This document shows positions 10,621 to 22,734 of a DNA stretch of 64,000 bases, one piece after another; the stretch's first letter is position 1, and each line of letters begins with the position of its first letter. Source of the DNA: Earliella scabrosa (Eukaryota; Basidiomycota; Agaricomycetes; Polyporales; Polyporaceae); contig JABYQQ010000005.1 in the NCBI GenBank assembly GCA_022605405.1, positions 2,728,001-2,792,000 on the forward strand. The letters run 5' to 3'. The notes beneath the pieces are model-generated. The model had not been told where the DNA came from. It saw nothing but the letters and a program-made list of their open reading frames with translations, and did not search any database. The translations under genes and the position numbers were made by a program.

Positions 10621-11977
10621 CTAAATAAGGGATTGAAATACTGTGGAGAGCTGAACGCGCGACGCCCGCGTTAGCATACTAGTAGCACGAAAAATCCTGT
10701 GATATGCCCACCAAAGATACCGCATCAAGTATCGGAATAGCCAGAAGGGGCTCTTCACGTCGCCTTGCTCTCCATAGCCGCTTCAGAGTCCAGACAGTTT
10801 CTGATATCGCTCGGAAATGCTTCAGTGCTTCGATCGCACTGGGCCTTGCGGTGGGATCTTGGTCGAGCATGCGCGCAACTAGAGGCGACAGAATGTCCAC
10901 ATTCGAATATTTCTGCTATCAGCATCAGCGATGAGCGTAAGGACGCACACGAGGCGAACTCACATGTAAGAACGTTTTCCGAAACATATTCCCTAGTATG
11001 AACACATCCACTTTGAATGGATCATAAGGAATCTCGTCAGAGAGCTCTGGAACGTCTCGATCCAGGCCGTACATGCCCGTTACAAGTCGGTCTCGGTCGT
11101 CTGCGTCGAAGAGCGTGGATATGCCGAAGTCGACGTAGTAGTACGGCACGATAACACTTGCACGAGGCAGAACGGGGGCAGTACTTGTGATGTCGTTCGG
11201 AAGCGACATGTCTGTGATGGGATGGAAGCCTTGAGGGAAAATGCTGGACGCATCCATCATGATATTCCTGTAGGCGCAATCTCTGAAAACGTTAATGAGC
11301 TCAAGGCATGAACTATAGCCGTTTATGAGATACTTGCCGGTGCGCGATGTTGTGTTCATGTAGAAACACTAAACCCTACAGTGATCGTTAGCTTCCGCAG
11401 GTATGTCCAATTCGGAGACTGCGTATTCACCTCAAGGAGCTGTTCAACGCAATCAAGTATGCTGCCGACGGTATCGAAATCTGGATCATCGATGTAGCGG
11501 AGAAGCGGCATCACAATGAAAGTCATGGTGGGGTCGTTTGGATCGACAAGGACGTCCAATATCGGGACGCAATGATTGCGGGTATCTTGCCTTAGCCCTT
11601 CCGATGACATATATGCACCGATACGCAACTCGTTCGAGTCGCTGGACAGCTTCTTGATGGCAACCTGTTTGCCATCGGACAGTCTTCTCGCATCCATAAC
11701 ATAGGCCTGGTCACAAGCTAGCTGGAACGGCGATTGGATTGAGCGTCACGGCCCTCAGATAACAGTACTACTGAGTACTCACGCGGAATGATAAGCGATC
11801 TTCAGCATGGAGAATGTTCATAGTTGGGTCGAGACGCCACGAGGGTATCCATCCAGGTCTATACCGAGGACGAAGGACATAGCCGCGAGAGTAAAAGAAG
11901 TCATGTCTGTCTATCCAAAATTCTTCAGTCGGGGTGAACTTTGCGTAGACGTCGTAGCGGCTAACAGGAGAGGACAT
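10621..11977 (-). CDS. Protein-kinase-like protein D (HRDC family, short tail)
   Basis: Six exons (11977-11783, 11706-11431, 11375-11338, 11282-10964, 10912-10712, 10650-10621) give 352 aa. The N-terminal module reads FWIDRHDFFYSRGYVLRPRY with a following IPSW. Exon 2 has QVAIKKL with the beta3 Lys, and is nine bases shorter than in the other copies. Exons 3-4 join as IAHRDCAYRN, followed by YYYVDFGIS and PYDPFKVDVFILGN. The intron between exons 3 and 4 has a GC donor (GCAAGT), the standard GC-AG consensus; the nearby GT would destroy the HRDC motif. The last exon encodes LSTVFQSLI, clearly related to the tails of A and C. The ATG at 11977 aligns with kinase C; an open frame continues further upstream but has no family similarity. 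Confidence 0.8.
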
Positions 11978-12507
11978 GGAGGTGAAAGCTGAGTCGGCGG
12001 GTGTTGGCTCTAGAAGACGTAGGTCAGGACTCGAACTTGTGACGACGTGGACCAGAAGGACCCACCAACCGTATCGGATATAGACTTGGGAGACAATAGA
12101 ACTGAGCCCAGCCAGTGCGCGCGCTTCAATTCTGAAGTCGAGCCACGTCGACAACAACACTATTGTTCCAGACATGTCTCACGACGAGGACTCACGTCGC
12201 CATGCGGTAGTCAGAAGAAAAGCGGTTGTTTGCACTCACAGCAATGCTTGGTAGACCAGTTATCGCAACAGGTACTCGCTTATTATTCGTGTTGCGCCCG
12301 TCGTACTCGACAGCTAACGCCTGCATTCCGTGCCGTTCTCAACGCTCGGACACATATGAGCGTTTCATGACACGCACAACGTCAGTACCGGCGCGAAGGC
12401 TTAATGATCTCGGGATATGGCTGATCATGATACGTATGTCATGGTCAATAGCCGGTATACGACACGGTCCTTGACAATGAAACTCGCATCCGGGAGAGGG
12501 GTGTCCT
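11978..12507. other. Gene-free stretch
   Basis: It lies between the start of kinase D and the 3' end of the MGQRHQ gene. No feature was recognised. Confidence 0.4.
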
Positions 12508-14542
12508 CTACCACCGATGACGCCGGCTGATCTTGAGAAGACTATCGTCCTTGATCATAGGACAGTAGAGCTTTCCGGTCTCCGGATTCTCCTTCGCGAG
12601 CAACTCCTCCAGTTGTTTCACGGCGTCGTCCGAGGGCATAGGGCGCCCGTCACGCCGCATGCAGTCCAGGAAGCTCTGCAGGTCGTGCGGTTCAACCCAG
12701 TACCCCAGCATCTCATCCTTCAACTTCTTGGGAGACGTGCACTCCTCAAGTGATGTCCCCGACTCTGTCCCGCCGGCGACATTGGACGGGTCCTCGGCTA
12801 AGGGAGTGTAGCGCACGAACGCCCATCCGTGGATAGACGGCTTGAATACCGTGTCAGGGACGTGGCATACGAACATCCAGAACTCCTTCACGCCGCGCGG
12901 GATACGCGGCGAGACCATGGGCACCGTCACAACGCTGCGCTGGCTGAATTTGCGGCTTGGTTTGCGTGCGGCAGCCTGGAACACTGCAAATCCAACCATG
13001 GGCGATTTCATGCCGTAGAAATCTTCTACGTCGTTCTTCCACGGGATTAGGTCAATCACTGCCTGGATGATCTGTGCTGGGGTAAAGAACGGTAGGACGT
13101 GACATGTGAAGTTGTACGAGTTGATGTTTGGGTAGACGAACGCGCACGGGTAGTGCTCGGGTTTGTGGATCGTGAGGAATGCTGGGTGGAGGATGCCTTC
13201 CACGTTCTTGAAGAAAGAGGGTTGGGATATGACAAGATCGAGCAGACTTTGATCCTGCACCGACGAACAACCCATGAGCACGAGGCGGCGAAGATTTGGT
13301 GCAGCGGCAAGGATGTGAGGAACATCCTCTGCGGTAATAGTCTCGTTATAGGATAGGTCCAAAGACGACACATCGTCAAAAGCGGAAAGCAACTCGACCA
13401 GCTCTGTTCCAGATAGCTGGAGTTCGGAGAGATCGATGCACGTCGTTTCCTTCAGCTCCAGGAGCGTCATGGAGAGGAGGGATATCACCCCAGTAGGTAG
13501 AGGCTTCAAGCCTCGCAGAACGGTCTTGACGAGGGCGGCTTTTCCAGGAAGCCAGATAAGCTTCTCAAGCTCAGCAGTATCTCCGTCCTGGACGGCATGC
13601 TTGACTGAGACCTCCAATGCCATATCGGCGAGACGCGGGACCACTGCTACCGAAGGCTTTGCGGCCACAGGTTGAGGGAGTGTGGCGGCATTCCGCGCAT
13701 CTTTGAAAGTAACCCCCGGCCACGCTTCACGCAGTAGAGTGGCAGAAATGACGGGAACGTCATCTAGGTTGGAGATCGACCGGTCAAGGTGCTGCCGCCA
13801 CACGTCATCAGGTGCTTCGTCCGCTGGTTTAGTATGTCGCGATTTTTCAGTATGTTTCACGAGCTTTCCATCAGCAAGATACCAACTCACCTATCTCGTC
13901 TGGATCCTCGGAATCGTCGCCCGAGTCTTCAGCATGGTCCCCCTCGTCCTTGGTATCGGCAACTCCGGCCACCGTCCGAACGCAGGGATAGTAGTCACCG
14001 AGGTATCCTCGAGCGTCGAGAGGAGTCTTGCCCAACAAGAAGCAGTAAGAGGGCTTCGTGGGATCAGTGATGTCGATAACGGATATGCCATCGTTGTTAT
14101 CTGGGAAATCGTCAGCGATCATCAAACCAACTAGCAGGCTTGTGGACGAACCTCCGTCCCAACAACCCATCCCCGCCTCCAGAAGACTGTTGTGTGGCGT
14201 CGTACCACTGCCATAGTACTCTTTGTCGTGGTCCAGATCCACGGTCCAGGCGGAGGCGAGCAGAGATGCAGTGAAAGGGCATGGAATGTCCGGAATGCAA
14301 GGCTCGACGGAGCCATAGTCACCATACTTGCCATCGATGGCGCGAAGCTCGGCGCGCACGATGGCCGCGTTCTCAGGCTGGCTGATCAAGGTGACCAAAC
14401 GGCGCGTGGCGGTGAGCGGGCCACTCCCATAGCACCATTGGTGATGAAAGGCAGCGATGCAGCGACGGTTACCGCGGTGGGTGGGCGGGGTGCCGTGTGG
14501 ACGGACTCGCGCGATGAGGAAGGCCTGGTGGCGCTGTCCCAT
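12508..14542 (-). CDS. MGQRHQ-type protein with LRR-like middle (Agaricomycete-specific)
   Basis: Two exons, 14542-13891 and 13823-12508, are joined by a 67-bp intron (GTGAGT...ACCAG) that preserves phase and give 655 aa. The N terminus MGQRHQAFLIARVRPH, then RRCIAAFHHQWCYG, is a signature I associate with uncharacterised mushroom proteins. Residues about 195-217 form an acidic linker, followed by a middle segment with leucine-rich-repeat-like spacing (LSSLDLSYN-like SSLDLSYNETITAEDV, then PNLRRLVLMGCSSVQDQSL). The C-terminal third has FWMFVCHVPD and GWAFVRY but no family I recognise. No signal peptide or membrane helix is evident. The start was placed at the conserved MGQRHQ, 13 residues inside a longer open frame. 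Function is unknown; the LRR-like part suggests protein binding. Confidence 0.75.
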
Positions 14543-15122
14543 GTTGAGGGTGAGGGGGCGAGGGCGAGGGTGAGGGAACAAGGTGAGTGGAGGTAGTGTT
14601 GGGGGATCGAGAAGACAACTGGCGAGAGTCTAGGCTATATAGATCCTTCTATCTTGAGCCGTTTGGGTTGGTTGACTCACTCAGGTCATGCCCGGATTTG
14701 GAACTCGAAGTCTTGGAGAGGTCTATGTGATGGCGCCTGACTTACTTCACCTGGAAGACATGCATGTTGTGTGCAGACTTGCGGGCCCGCCTTTCAACGC
14801 TCGTCACTCGAGGATGTGTTGGAAAAAGAGGAGAACGCCCGCGCGCTTCAGGCATTACAACCGCTGAGCGCGCACAGCCACCGAGAGCGTAAAAGTACTC
14901 GTGCTAGAGAGACATCACTGTGTACAACTCCAACCGCGAGGGACAGTATCCAGGGACGGGAGTTACGCGGAGACGAAAAGCCATGAAGGAAACGATAGCC
15001 ACGATCTTGGAATTGGGGCAAGACGACACCCACTCCTCACTGGTAGTCGTTCTCAGGACCGCTTTGATCTCTAGACAGTCCTTTCGGCAGGATGAGTATG
15101 ATAGTATTGCATTATCTCTGTT
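14543..15122. other. Intergenic: promoter of the MGQRHQ gene, 3' flank of TTI2
   Basis: No gene was seen. A TATA-like tatatagat lies about 95 bp upstream of the ATG at 14542, in plausible promoter position. Confidence 0.35.
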
Positions 15123-16866
15123 TCAAGCACACGTCTCTAATGCTGGATCCTCGAAGAGAGGACTGAAGAGCCCGGGATCGAGGGCTACAACACGACGAAT
15201 ATCCGCCTGCCGACGGGGCAATCATGTCAGTCGGAACCCCACCAAGCCAAGGGATATGCATTACGTACCTCGAGGTCAGGGGCAATGGGCTGGCACACAC
15301 TCTGCAGCAGCATGTACGCAGACCGTAGTTGTGCCTTCAGTTCGGCTGAGCCTATAAACGAGAAATCAGATCATAATTGTCAGAATGGACTAACTTCGTC
15401 GGTGCGTACCATCCGTCGGGGTTGTATCGTATGCAAGATCTGCCCAGCACCTCAGAATAGCGTCCGCAATCGTGCCCCTCCACTTGTGAATCCGGGGGGT
15501 GCACACCCGCAGGACCTCGCAGAGAGCTTCTACGGACGACCGTTTGTATACAATCCCTGCACCGTTCTCCGGCGCGGGAATGAGTGGGAACGTCAACTGG
15601 GGAATCAATGCCTAGTAGAACATGTATGAGCCAGGCGGACTATAGTGACAAGGATTCTTACATACCTTCAGGTAACGCGTTGTACCAATGTCCAGCGCCC
15701 GCACGATATCGGGTATGGCATCCACAGAAGCCTGCAGCGTTTCGGGCTCATGTGAGGCATATACCCAAATGTTACCTATTATGCCGTCTCCGAGCAAACT
15801 ACAAAGCTGATCGAAGCGGGGCGTAGAACCAGGAGCGGTGGTCAACTTGATGAGTTGAACGTTGGTTGCAACGGTTGCGCGAATCAAGTCAGGTGTTTCG
15901 GGATTGTGTAGGAACGTTAAACATGTCTTGAGAGACTGCGAATGAGACTGTCAGTTACAGGTGGAGCAATAAACCGTCCGAGCAACTCACGTTCAGGATG
16001 AGAGTATCAATTCCCGTGCGGCGTAGAAGTTCTGGAGGGGCCGCCTCCAAGAGCTGCGAGACTAGCCGCACACCTCGTAGCTTATACTGGGCTTGGTGAT
16101 CGTCGAGTAATGTCATGATTGGAGGGATATAGAGATGCCAAAGTCGTTCGACAATGCGAGCCTACTAAACCTCTTCAGTGACTGCAGGTGCGCCCTCACC
16201 TTCCGCACATACGTCGGCATGAGTTGTGCACCACGAGAGTACATTCGATACAGCAGGATATGATTTCCACTCCTGACCTTCGAGGTAGTCTAGGTGACCC
16301 AAGGGACCCCCTGCAGGTCGAGATAATTTGCGACCAGTCTCAACATTTAAGTGAGGGTGAGGATTAGGCTGGAAGATAGGCTTCACGAAGTCGCGCAGGG
16401 TACGCTCGAGGAGTTCAGCATTTGGAGTAATGTAGGAGGACAATATGTCTGCCACGGGATGCTCAAAAGATGCAAGCGAACGGGGCAGATGAAAGAACAC
16501 ACCTGCGGCGACATCCCGAGCAGATCCCGACACCCATGCCTCCTCTCCGTCGAACGCGGCCACATGGTATACGACCTCCGCCTGCTGCCGCGCTTCAAGA
16601 GCTCCTCGCGCGTGCAGGTGCTCGCGCAGGCTGGTGAGTATCTCGTGCGCTCTCCTCTTCCAGTTTTCCAGACGAGCGATCGTCTCTGGTTGCTCGACCT
16701 GCTCAGCGAACTCGCGCGGAACACGAAGCTCTGCGAATTCAGGCACATCCTCTTGCATCGTTCGAATCGTTATCGTGTAGTCGAGAAGGTGGCCACGGTG
16801 GAGGCAGGAGACGCGACTGTGGCACAAGACTTCAAGCGCGTCTTCATCGGACGCCGCGCTTTGACT
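15123..16866 (-). CDS. TTI2: Tti2-family protein (TELO2-TTI1-TTI2 complex)
   Basis: Tti2 works with Tel2 and Tti1 as an Hsp90 co-chaperone that stabilises PIKK kinases such as TOR, ATM and ATR homologues. I trace six exons: 16866-16213, 16161-15991, 15935-15666, 15611-15410, 15351-15269 and 15206-15123, all in phase, about 488 codons. The family core is clear: YIPPIMTLLDDHQAQYKLRG with PPELLRRTGIDTLI, then CSLLGDGIIGNIWVY, followed by a helical-repeat-like region ending GLFSPLFEDPALETCA. Short unspliced frames hide much of it; for example, one exon ends at a GTATGT donor inside a longer open frame. The 5' end is unresolved: in-frame ATGs at 16827 or 16758 would shorten the protein, and an upstream first exon is likely. 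Its 5' end lies within about 100 bp of the divergent SWD1 start. Confidence 0.75.
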
Positions 16867-16961
16867 CTGAGGTATGTAGACAGACTCAGACTCGCTCTAT
16901 GCTTTTGATCTCCTGCAAATCCGTGCTCAGATACACCGCGACCCAATATCACAAGCACAAA

Positions 16962-18774
16962 ATGAACGGCGTAATATCGAGTAAGCGCTACTACATGGCT
17001 CCGTGCGTAGGGTAGCTGACCTGGAGCAGACGTCTTCACCTCCCCCTATCCCACTGCCATCCAGACTTCGCTTGAATCATTTGCGAGCATAGCTCGTTAT
17101 GACCCCTCAGGAAGATTCATTGCTGCTGGGAGGAACGACGGGCTGGCTGCCATATGGGACTTGGAAACCAAGGGGCAGGTGCGGTGGCTGGAAGCCCATG
17201 TCAAAGGCATCACTAGTGTCGAGTGCGTGGCGTATCCCCTTCATCCTCGTTGTTATCCTTAATCTCTTCAGCTGGTCGCAGAACTCACGCTACGTGTTGA
17301 CCTCCTCAAAAGACTGGAACGTCATAGTATGGGACCTTGCCTCCGACACGGATCCACCTCGACGTAAGGCCACTCTCCGGTATGACTGCCCAGTCACGTC
17401 CGCTTCGTTCCATCCCAGAAACAGGTGTGTTTCAGAGCCACGGTTGTTTCTATCGGCCCACTCATGAGGAGGAAAGCAAGATTATCCTGGTCGTCCTAAT
17501 CTCTGGGGATTTGGTGATCGAGGACTTGCGCTACAACAAGGGCCGCGACTACCTCTATGAGCCTCAAGATGACAGTGACGAAGAAGCGCAAATGCAAAGA
17601 GCCAGGTGAATAGTATTCCGCTACACTGTACGACCCTGCACGATTTCATCCGACTTCACAGGTCAGTCAACACAGTGGCGCGGTTCGACCCGTCGGGCAA
17701 GCACGTCTTTGTGGGCACGACCCAGGGCCACCTCCTTGTATACAACACACGCACCAAAACGGTCAGCGGGTTCATCGCATTTACAGAGCCCTCCACGTCA
17801 CTGAAGGCATTCCTGCTATCGGCCAGATGGTAGCACGTCACAAGATATCTGGAGCTGGGGCGATTAGAGGCATTGAGTTTGTGGCGTCTGGGAGGTACGG
17901 CCTTCAAAACCCAATGCAGGCGTGCGCGACTCATTATCACAACACAGGCGTATAGTAACAAACTCTTCGGACCGAGTGTTACGACAATTCAACTTGCCGG
18001 TGTACCCCCCTCCTTCCCCGGATAATGAGTACATCGAGCAAGAGCTGGAACCTACGCACCGGTTCAACGATCCCATCAGCAAGGTTGCATGGCATGCGAT
18101 GTCGTACAGTCCCGATGGAGAGTGGCTCGCTGGAGGTTAGTGCTCACAAGACAAAATTCGGACTGTATGCTGACTCGGTCGATGCGCAGGCGCCGCTGAT
18201 GACGCCTCTCACAAGATCTACATCTGGGACCTTGCGAGAGAGGGACTTCTCGCTAGCACGCTAGATGGGGGTCGTGAATTACTCACATATGTACATGTAC
18301 GTTCCCTACACGTTGAGACGAAAGCTCTCCATAACCCTCCTTCTTCAGTGGCATCCTCATAAACCGGCGATAGCGTCGGTCACCAATCAGGGCAACATCT
18401 TCATATGGCACTGTCCAACAGAGGAGCGCTGGGGTGCCTTCATGGCCGGATTTGAGGAGGTCGACGAGAACGTTGAGTACGAGGAGCATGAAGACGAGTT
18501 CGATATCGTGCGTAGTCAAGCTGCTTCTCCTTGAGCTGTATTGCTGACAAACAGACAGGAAGATGAGGCAGAAATTGCTCGCCGGAAGATGCTACAAGAG
18601 GAAGAAGACGTCGATGTGGATGGCATGGTCGAAGGCATCGTGGACGGTGGAGTCGACCATCCGCGCTTGAACGGGGAGACTGACGAAGACATACTGTGGG
18701 CGCTGGAAGACCCGGACGACGACATCAAGGGATGGAAGCTGAAGGTCCTCACAGAAGAGGAAGATATGATGTAG
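16962..18774 (+). CDS. SWD1: Swd1/RbBP5 WD40 subunit of COMPASS
   Basis: Swd1 is a WD40 core subunit of the Set1/COMPASS H3K4 methyltransferase in the nucleus. Ten exons keep phase from end to end: 16962-16980, 17030-17222, 17272-17424, 17477-17605, 17662-17761, 17827-17894, 17948-18135, 18190-18296, 18349-18507 and 18559-18774 (443 aa). The first exon gives only MNGVIS plus one base. WD repeats are visible as ARYDPSGRFIAAGRNDG with IWDLETKG, SRYVLTSSKDWNVIVWDL, ARFDPSGKHVFVGTTQGHL, SYSPDGEWLAGG with KIYIWDLA, and HKPAIASVTNQGNIFIW. The acidic stretch NVEYEEHEDEFDI and a Glu/Asp-rich C terminus match RbBP5/Swd1. It is divergent from TTI2 and convergent with the HDA1-type gene. Confidence 0.9.
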
Positions 18775-19083
18775 CCTGCGTTGTCGATGCGCTGATTAGA
18801 CGCCTCATTGGGATGTGTAGCGGCGCCGCTGTCGTCTGTGCTTTTCTGAAGCTACGTCGCTGTCATACTGACCTCGTCGGGCCCTGTGGTATGCTGGGTG
18901 TACGATGCATGCAAACAACAACATGACGATCTGACAGCAAGTACACAGCGTATGACAGACGAAAGGAATTCCAACCCAGGCCATCGCTGGGCCTGCTCTA
19001 CGATAGCGTCCTGGTCCGATCACGATCTCCACCATAGATAACCATCCGTGGACGAGCATAGGAGCGGTAGAGAAAGCTGGGGG
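18775..19083. other. Convergent 3' flank between SWD1 and HDA1
   Basis: A 309-bp space holding both transcript ends; no gene was seen. Confidence 0.4.
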
Positions 19084-22038
19084 TCACCGCGTAGCGTCTC
19101 CGTTCACGTTGACTTTGGGTGGGGTCGAATTGGCCGAGAGTTTATCGTGGATGAAGGCTTGGATGCCAGGCATCGCCTTGATGATAAGCTTAATGGGCTT
19201 CTCTTCCGCTGTACGTGCAAATAAGAGAAGGTCACATGTTGCTCCTGCTCGTCGCAATACGGATCGCTCACCAATGTGGAAGAGGCTACCGTGCTTCTTC
19301 AGCATCTTTGGGCTGTGGAAGATAGGGTGGTTGGATGGAACGACGACAATCGAGTTCTGTGAATCGAGAGTGGATGGAATGCAGGGATGGTGCTTGTGAG
19401 TAGGCGGATTGAAGAGGGGGCGAGGAGACACACCTCGTAGTACCACTTGCGAAGCTCATCCATGTCGCGCGGTGTGGCGGGGACGTTGTGCAGGCCGACT
19501 ACTTGTACTACGCCTCGTACCGTCTTCATCACGCCGGATGCTATCCGACGTTGCTGAGTTTAGCATTATTCCACTCGCGAACTATGGGAGACCGGACCTA
19601 CCGCGCTGCTGGAGCAAACCCATAACAGGGGCGCATCCCGGACCATGGCCCACAAAGATCACCGCTCTCGCGTCGGAAAGCCTGAAAAATTGTGTCAGCG
19701 TGCTGATCAACAGTGCCCTCGATGGGACCTACTGGATATAGTTGTCCCAGAGATATACCAAGACGGCGGCAGCGTGATCCTCAACACCCCTCATCTACAC
19801 TCACTGGTCAGAGGGAACGGTGTCGCATAGCGGGTCTAGTGACACACCTTCTGCTTGGGGTACGGCTTCTCGAGTAAGTTTACATCGAGGATAGCGTACT
19901 GCTCACGCTTCGCCCAGGAAATGAGCTCTTTGGAGCAGTCCAGCTAATTGTCATCTATGGGTCAGTACCTTACGACCGTAGAGCAGTTGAACTCACCAAG
20001 TACGAATGCTCCTCGCGCACGTCACAATACATGGCAGAGTCTAGCTCTAGGCGGAGATTGCCGCTAGGCAGGCGTAAGTCCTGATCCTATGAGAACCTCT
20101 GGTGAAGCGTCCTTACAACTCATGTACGAAGACAACAAGCGTGTCGTTCTCCATGATATCGGGGCTACACGCAAGTGTCAGTGGTGCTGGAGCGCAGTGC
20201 TGTAGGCTACTCACGTGCATGCGATCTGACCGCTGAATCGTTCGATGAGGGCGGGCGCCATGAGAGGAACTTCAACCATTCCATGGCTTTGGAACAGGTA
20301 CTCTTGGCGGTGCGACTTCAAGAGCTCTATAAATGGCATGGACATCAGGATGTGACCAGCATAGAATTGGCTTGATCTTACCAGGAAGGGAGATCGCAAG
20401 GGGCTCCACCTCTACGCATGGGGCGTTGTTCAGATGACCCATATGAGGCTGAGGGTGGACCAGGACACACCTTCCATTGGCTCGCACTTCTTCGGGTCCA
20501 GATTCTTCCAGTACTTGCTCTGCTCCATCGCGACCGCATAGATAGTCTCTGTCGCCGCCTCCGAAGCAGTCATAGGTTCCATCATAGGCGGTACTTCACC
20601 GAGGATGACCTGAGCAACGGCCAACGCCGAGTTGGCGATGGCATCCAGACAGTACCCTCCCTGGAAATATTGCGTCGGCCACACATTTATGATGTATGTT
20701 ATTCTTAGCGGGATCACATACCTCTAGCGCAACGACGACCTTTCCACCTGCAAGGGAACATAGCATATGCGTCATGTGTGCGTAGCCTGCAGGAGTGACA
20801 TGGCATTCCCCAAGGTCGTCCCCATCCGCGGCATCAAACCCGGCGGAAACTGCCAGAATTTGCGTTATGGTTAGTACAGCCACAAATACCTAAAGCTATA
20901 TCCACGCACTGATGACGAGTTCCGGCGCGAACTCCATTGCGATTGGCATCACGATTTTCTGGAAGGCGAGGATGTAGTCGGCATCGCTCATTCCCCTCTC
21001 TGGCCACGGGATATTCACAGAGCTGCGGATCATCCTTAGTTCATTATACCCTGAACAGTCCAAACCACGCACAAACCAAGACCCGGGCCCTCCCCACACG
21101 ATACCATGCTGCCGAACGGACCATTAGGGTAGAAACTTCCTCCCTCATACCGGTGGAGAGAAATGTAGAGCACGGAGGGGTCGTCGTAGAACGCGCGTTG
21201 TGTGCCATTACCTGTATGCGATCCATGAGCGCCCGGAAATACATAAATCCTGAAACTGAAGTACCATGGTGGACATCCCTACAGCAGCGTCAGCGTGGTT
21301 ATCGTCAGCTTATTGATTCACCCACCAGTCAAGAATCAGAACCCTCTTCAGGGGTGTGCGAAGCTGGACCACTTTGGCAGCGATCGAGACGTTGTTGAAG
21401 AAGCAGAATCCCATATGTTCATCGGGCTCTGCGTGGTGACCTGGCGGCCGCACAATGGCGAAGGCCTTCTTGACCTCACCACGAGCCACAGCAAGGCAGG
21501 CCTCAACCACGCCACCCGCACTGAGCTGAGCAGCGTACGGTGTCGAAGGATGAACATAAAGCGAGAGGTCGTTATAGTAGGCCTCCGACGCGGCTATATC
21601 CTCCTCTGTGAGTGCTGTGGGGTAACACAAAGTCAGTCTCAGCGGACGCCGATGACACATATAAGACTCATTACCGTGTAGTGCGTTGACCTTCTCCCAG
21701 AGGGTCTGGCTATGCACAAGGAGTGCCTCGTCCCGCAATATGCGCCGGATCGGCAACTGCTTCATCCTCGCCAGGCAGTGGTTCTCTTTGAGGATGTCAA
21801 AGATGCGTGAGATGCGCTCCGGCTGCTCAGGATGCTGCTGCGCGCAGCTGTGGGTCATCATCTTGCTTGAGTATACATACCCAACCTGGTACGCGCTCTC
21901 GCGCAGGGTGGTGGGCATTGACGCGGCGCGTGGGCGTGGCTCTGGCTGGGAGCTAGCACGTGCATCCTTGGAGGATGGTCCGGGTTGTGCATCGACCTCC
22001 ATCCCGTCTTGGGGAGCTGTGTCGCCGTTGGGCTGCAT
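19084..22038 (-). CDS. HDA1: Class II histone deacetylase, Hda1/Clr3 type with Arb2-like domain
   Basis: This zinc-dependent deacetylase removes acetyl groups from histone tails and supports silencing. Many short introns split it. From the N terminus: [16 protein letters not shown] and a disordered stretch, [10 protein letters not shown] and [15 protein letters not shown], then [20 protein letters not shown]. The WDVHHGNGTQ motif is rebuilt across two introns near 21240-21345. [26 protein letters not shown] (zinc-ligand Asp) and [13 protein letters not shown] follow. Residues known to matter in class II enzymes are all present. The C-terminal part (about 20200 down to 19084), with [20 protein letters not shown] and [18 protein letters not shown], fits the Arb2-like domain found in Hda1/Clr3. 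Exact exon ends in the C-terminal third were not all fixed. It is convergent with SWD1. Confidence 0.88.
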
Positions 22039-22734
22039 GCTTGAGTAGAAAGAGAACTAAAGAAAGCGCATCATGCGCTGTGACCGTGATCTAGTCGGCT
22101 AAGCGCTGTTGATCTATTGATCCATCACCCGTTATAGGCCACCTTATAGTCGAAGTAAGAACAGCTTCTTACTTCCTGTCACACCATAAATGTCATCCTA
22201 CACGCCTGATCTGGACCACTTCGCGAACTTTTCTCATCCATTCAACAGTACCTATGAATCGATCTTCCTTGGAGAGGGCTTGAGTTGGAACAAACCCCCA
22301 CGAGCAACCATTGTCAGGCCTCACAAGACCCGTCTCAGAGCATTGCTCCGAGCGATACGACTTGGGGTTAGGCGGAGCTAGTGACAGCGGCCAGCAGATA
22401 ACGAAAAATCCAAAACATCCAGAGGGAAACTGTATTGCCGGTGCTCGATATAATATACTTGCGCATGAACAGACACATAGAGAAGACTGGAGACAAGACT
22501 GTACAATGTAGCAACGAGAAATTCGAGACCGAGGCGCATGATTAAGGTGTGTATGTACATGGTCGATGCTGTGGGGCTGGCAATGAGCACAAGTGAAGTC
22601 CGGTACTTACTATGAAAACATCCAACCCAGCAATGCCGCCTGCCCAGCATCCCGAGCACGTCTATGGCACGCGAAGAGCTGCAAAGCTGGTCGTGTGCCG
22701 CCCGAATGGACAGTCCCGCTGTGCACGTGTCCAC
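22039..22734. other. Intergenic: HDA1 promoter and cyclin 3' flank
   Basis: A 63-codon plus-strand frame at 22190-22381 is open but unsupported. No repeat or RNA gene was recognised. Confidence 0.35.

Noticed and set aside
11978..12175. N-terminal extension of kinase D
   Set aside because: The frame is open but has no similarity to the paralogues, whose proteins begin close to the WRDR module.
22190..22381. 63-codon plus-strand ORF between the HDA1 and cyclin genes
   Set aside because: No recognisable features, and it lies in the HDA1 promoter; not enough support for a gene.
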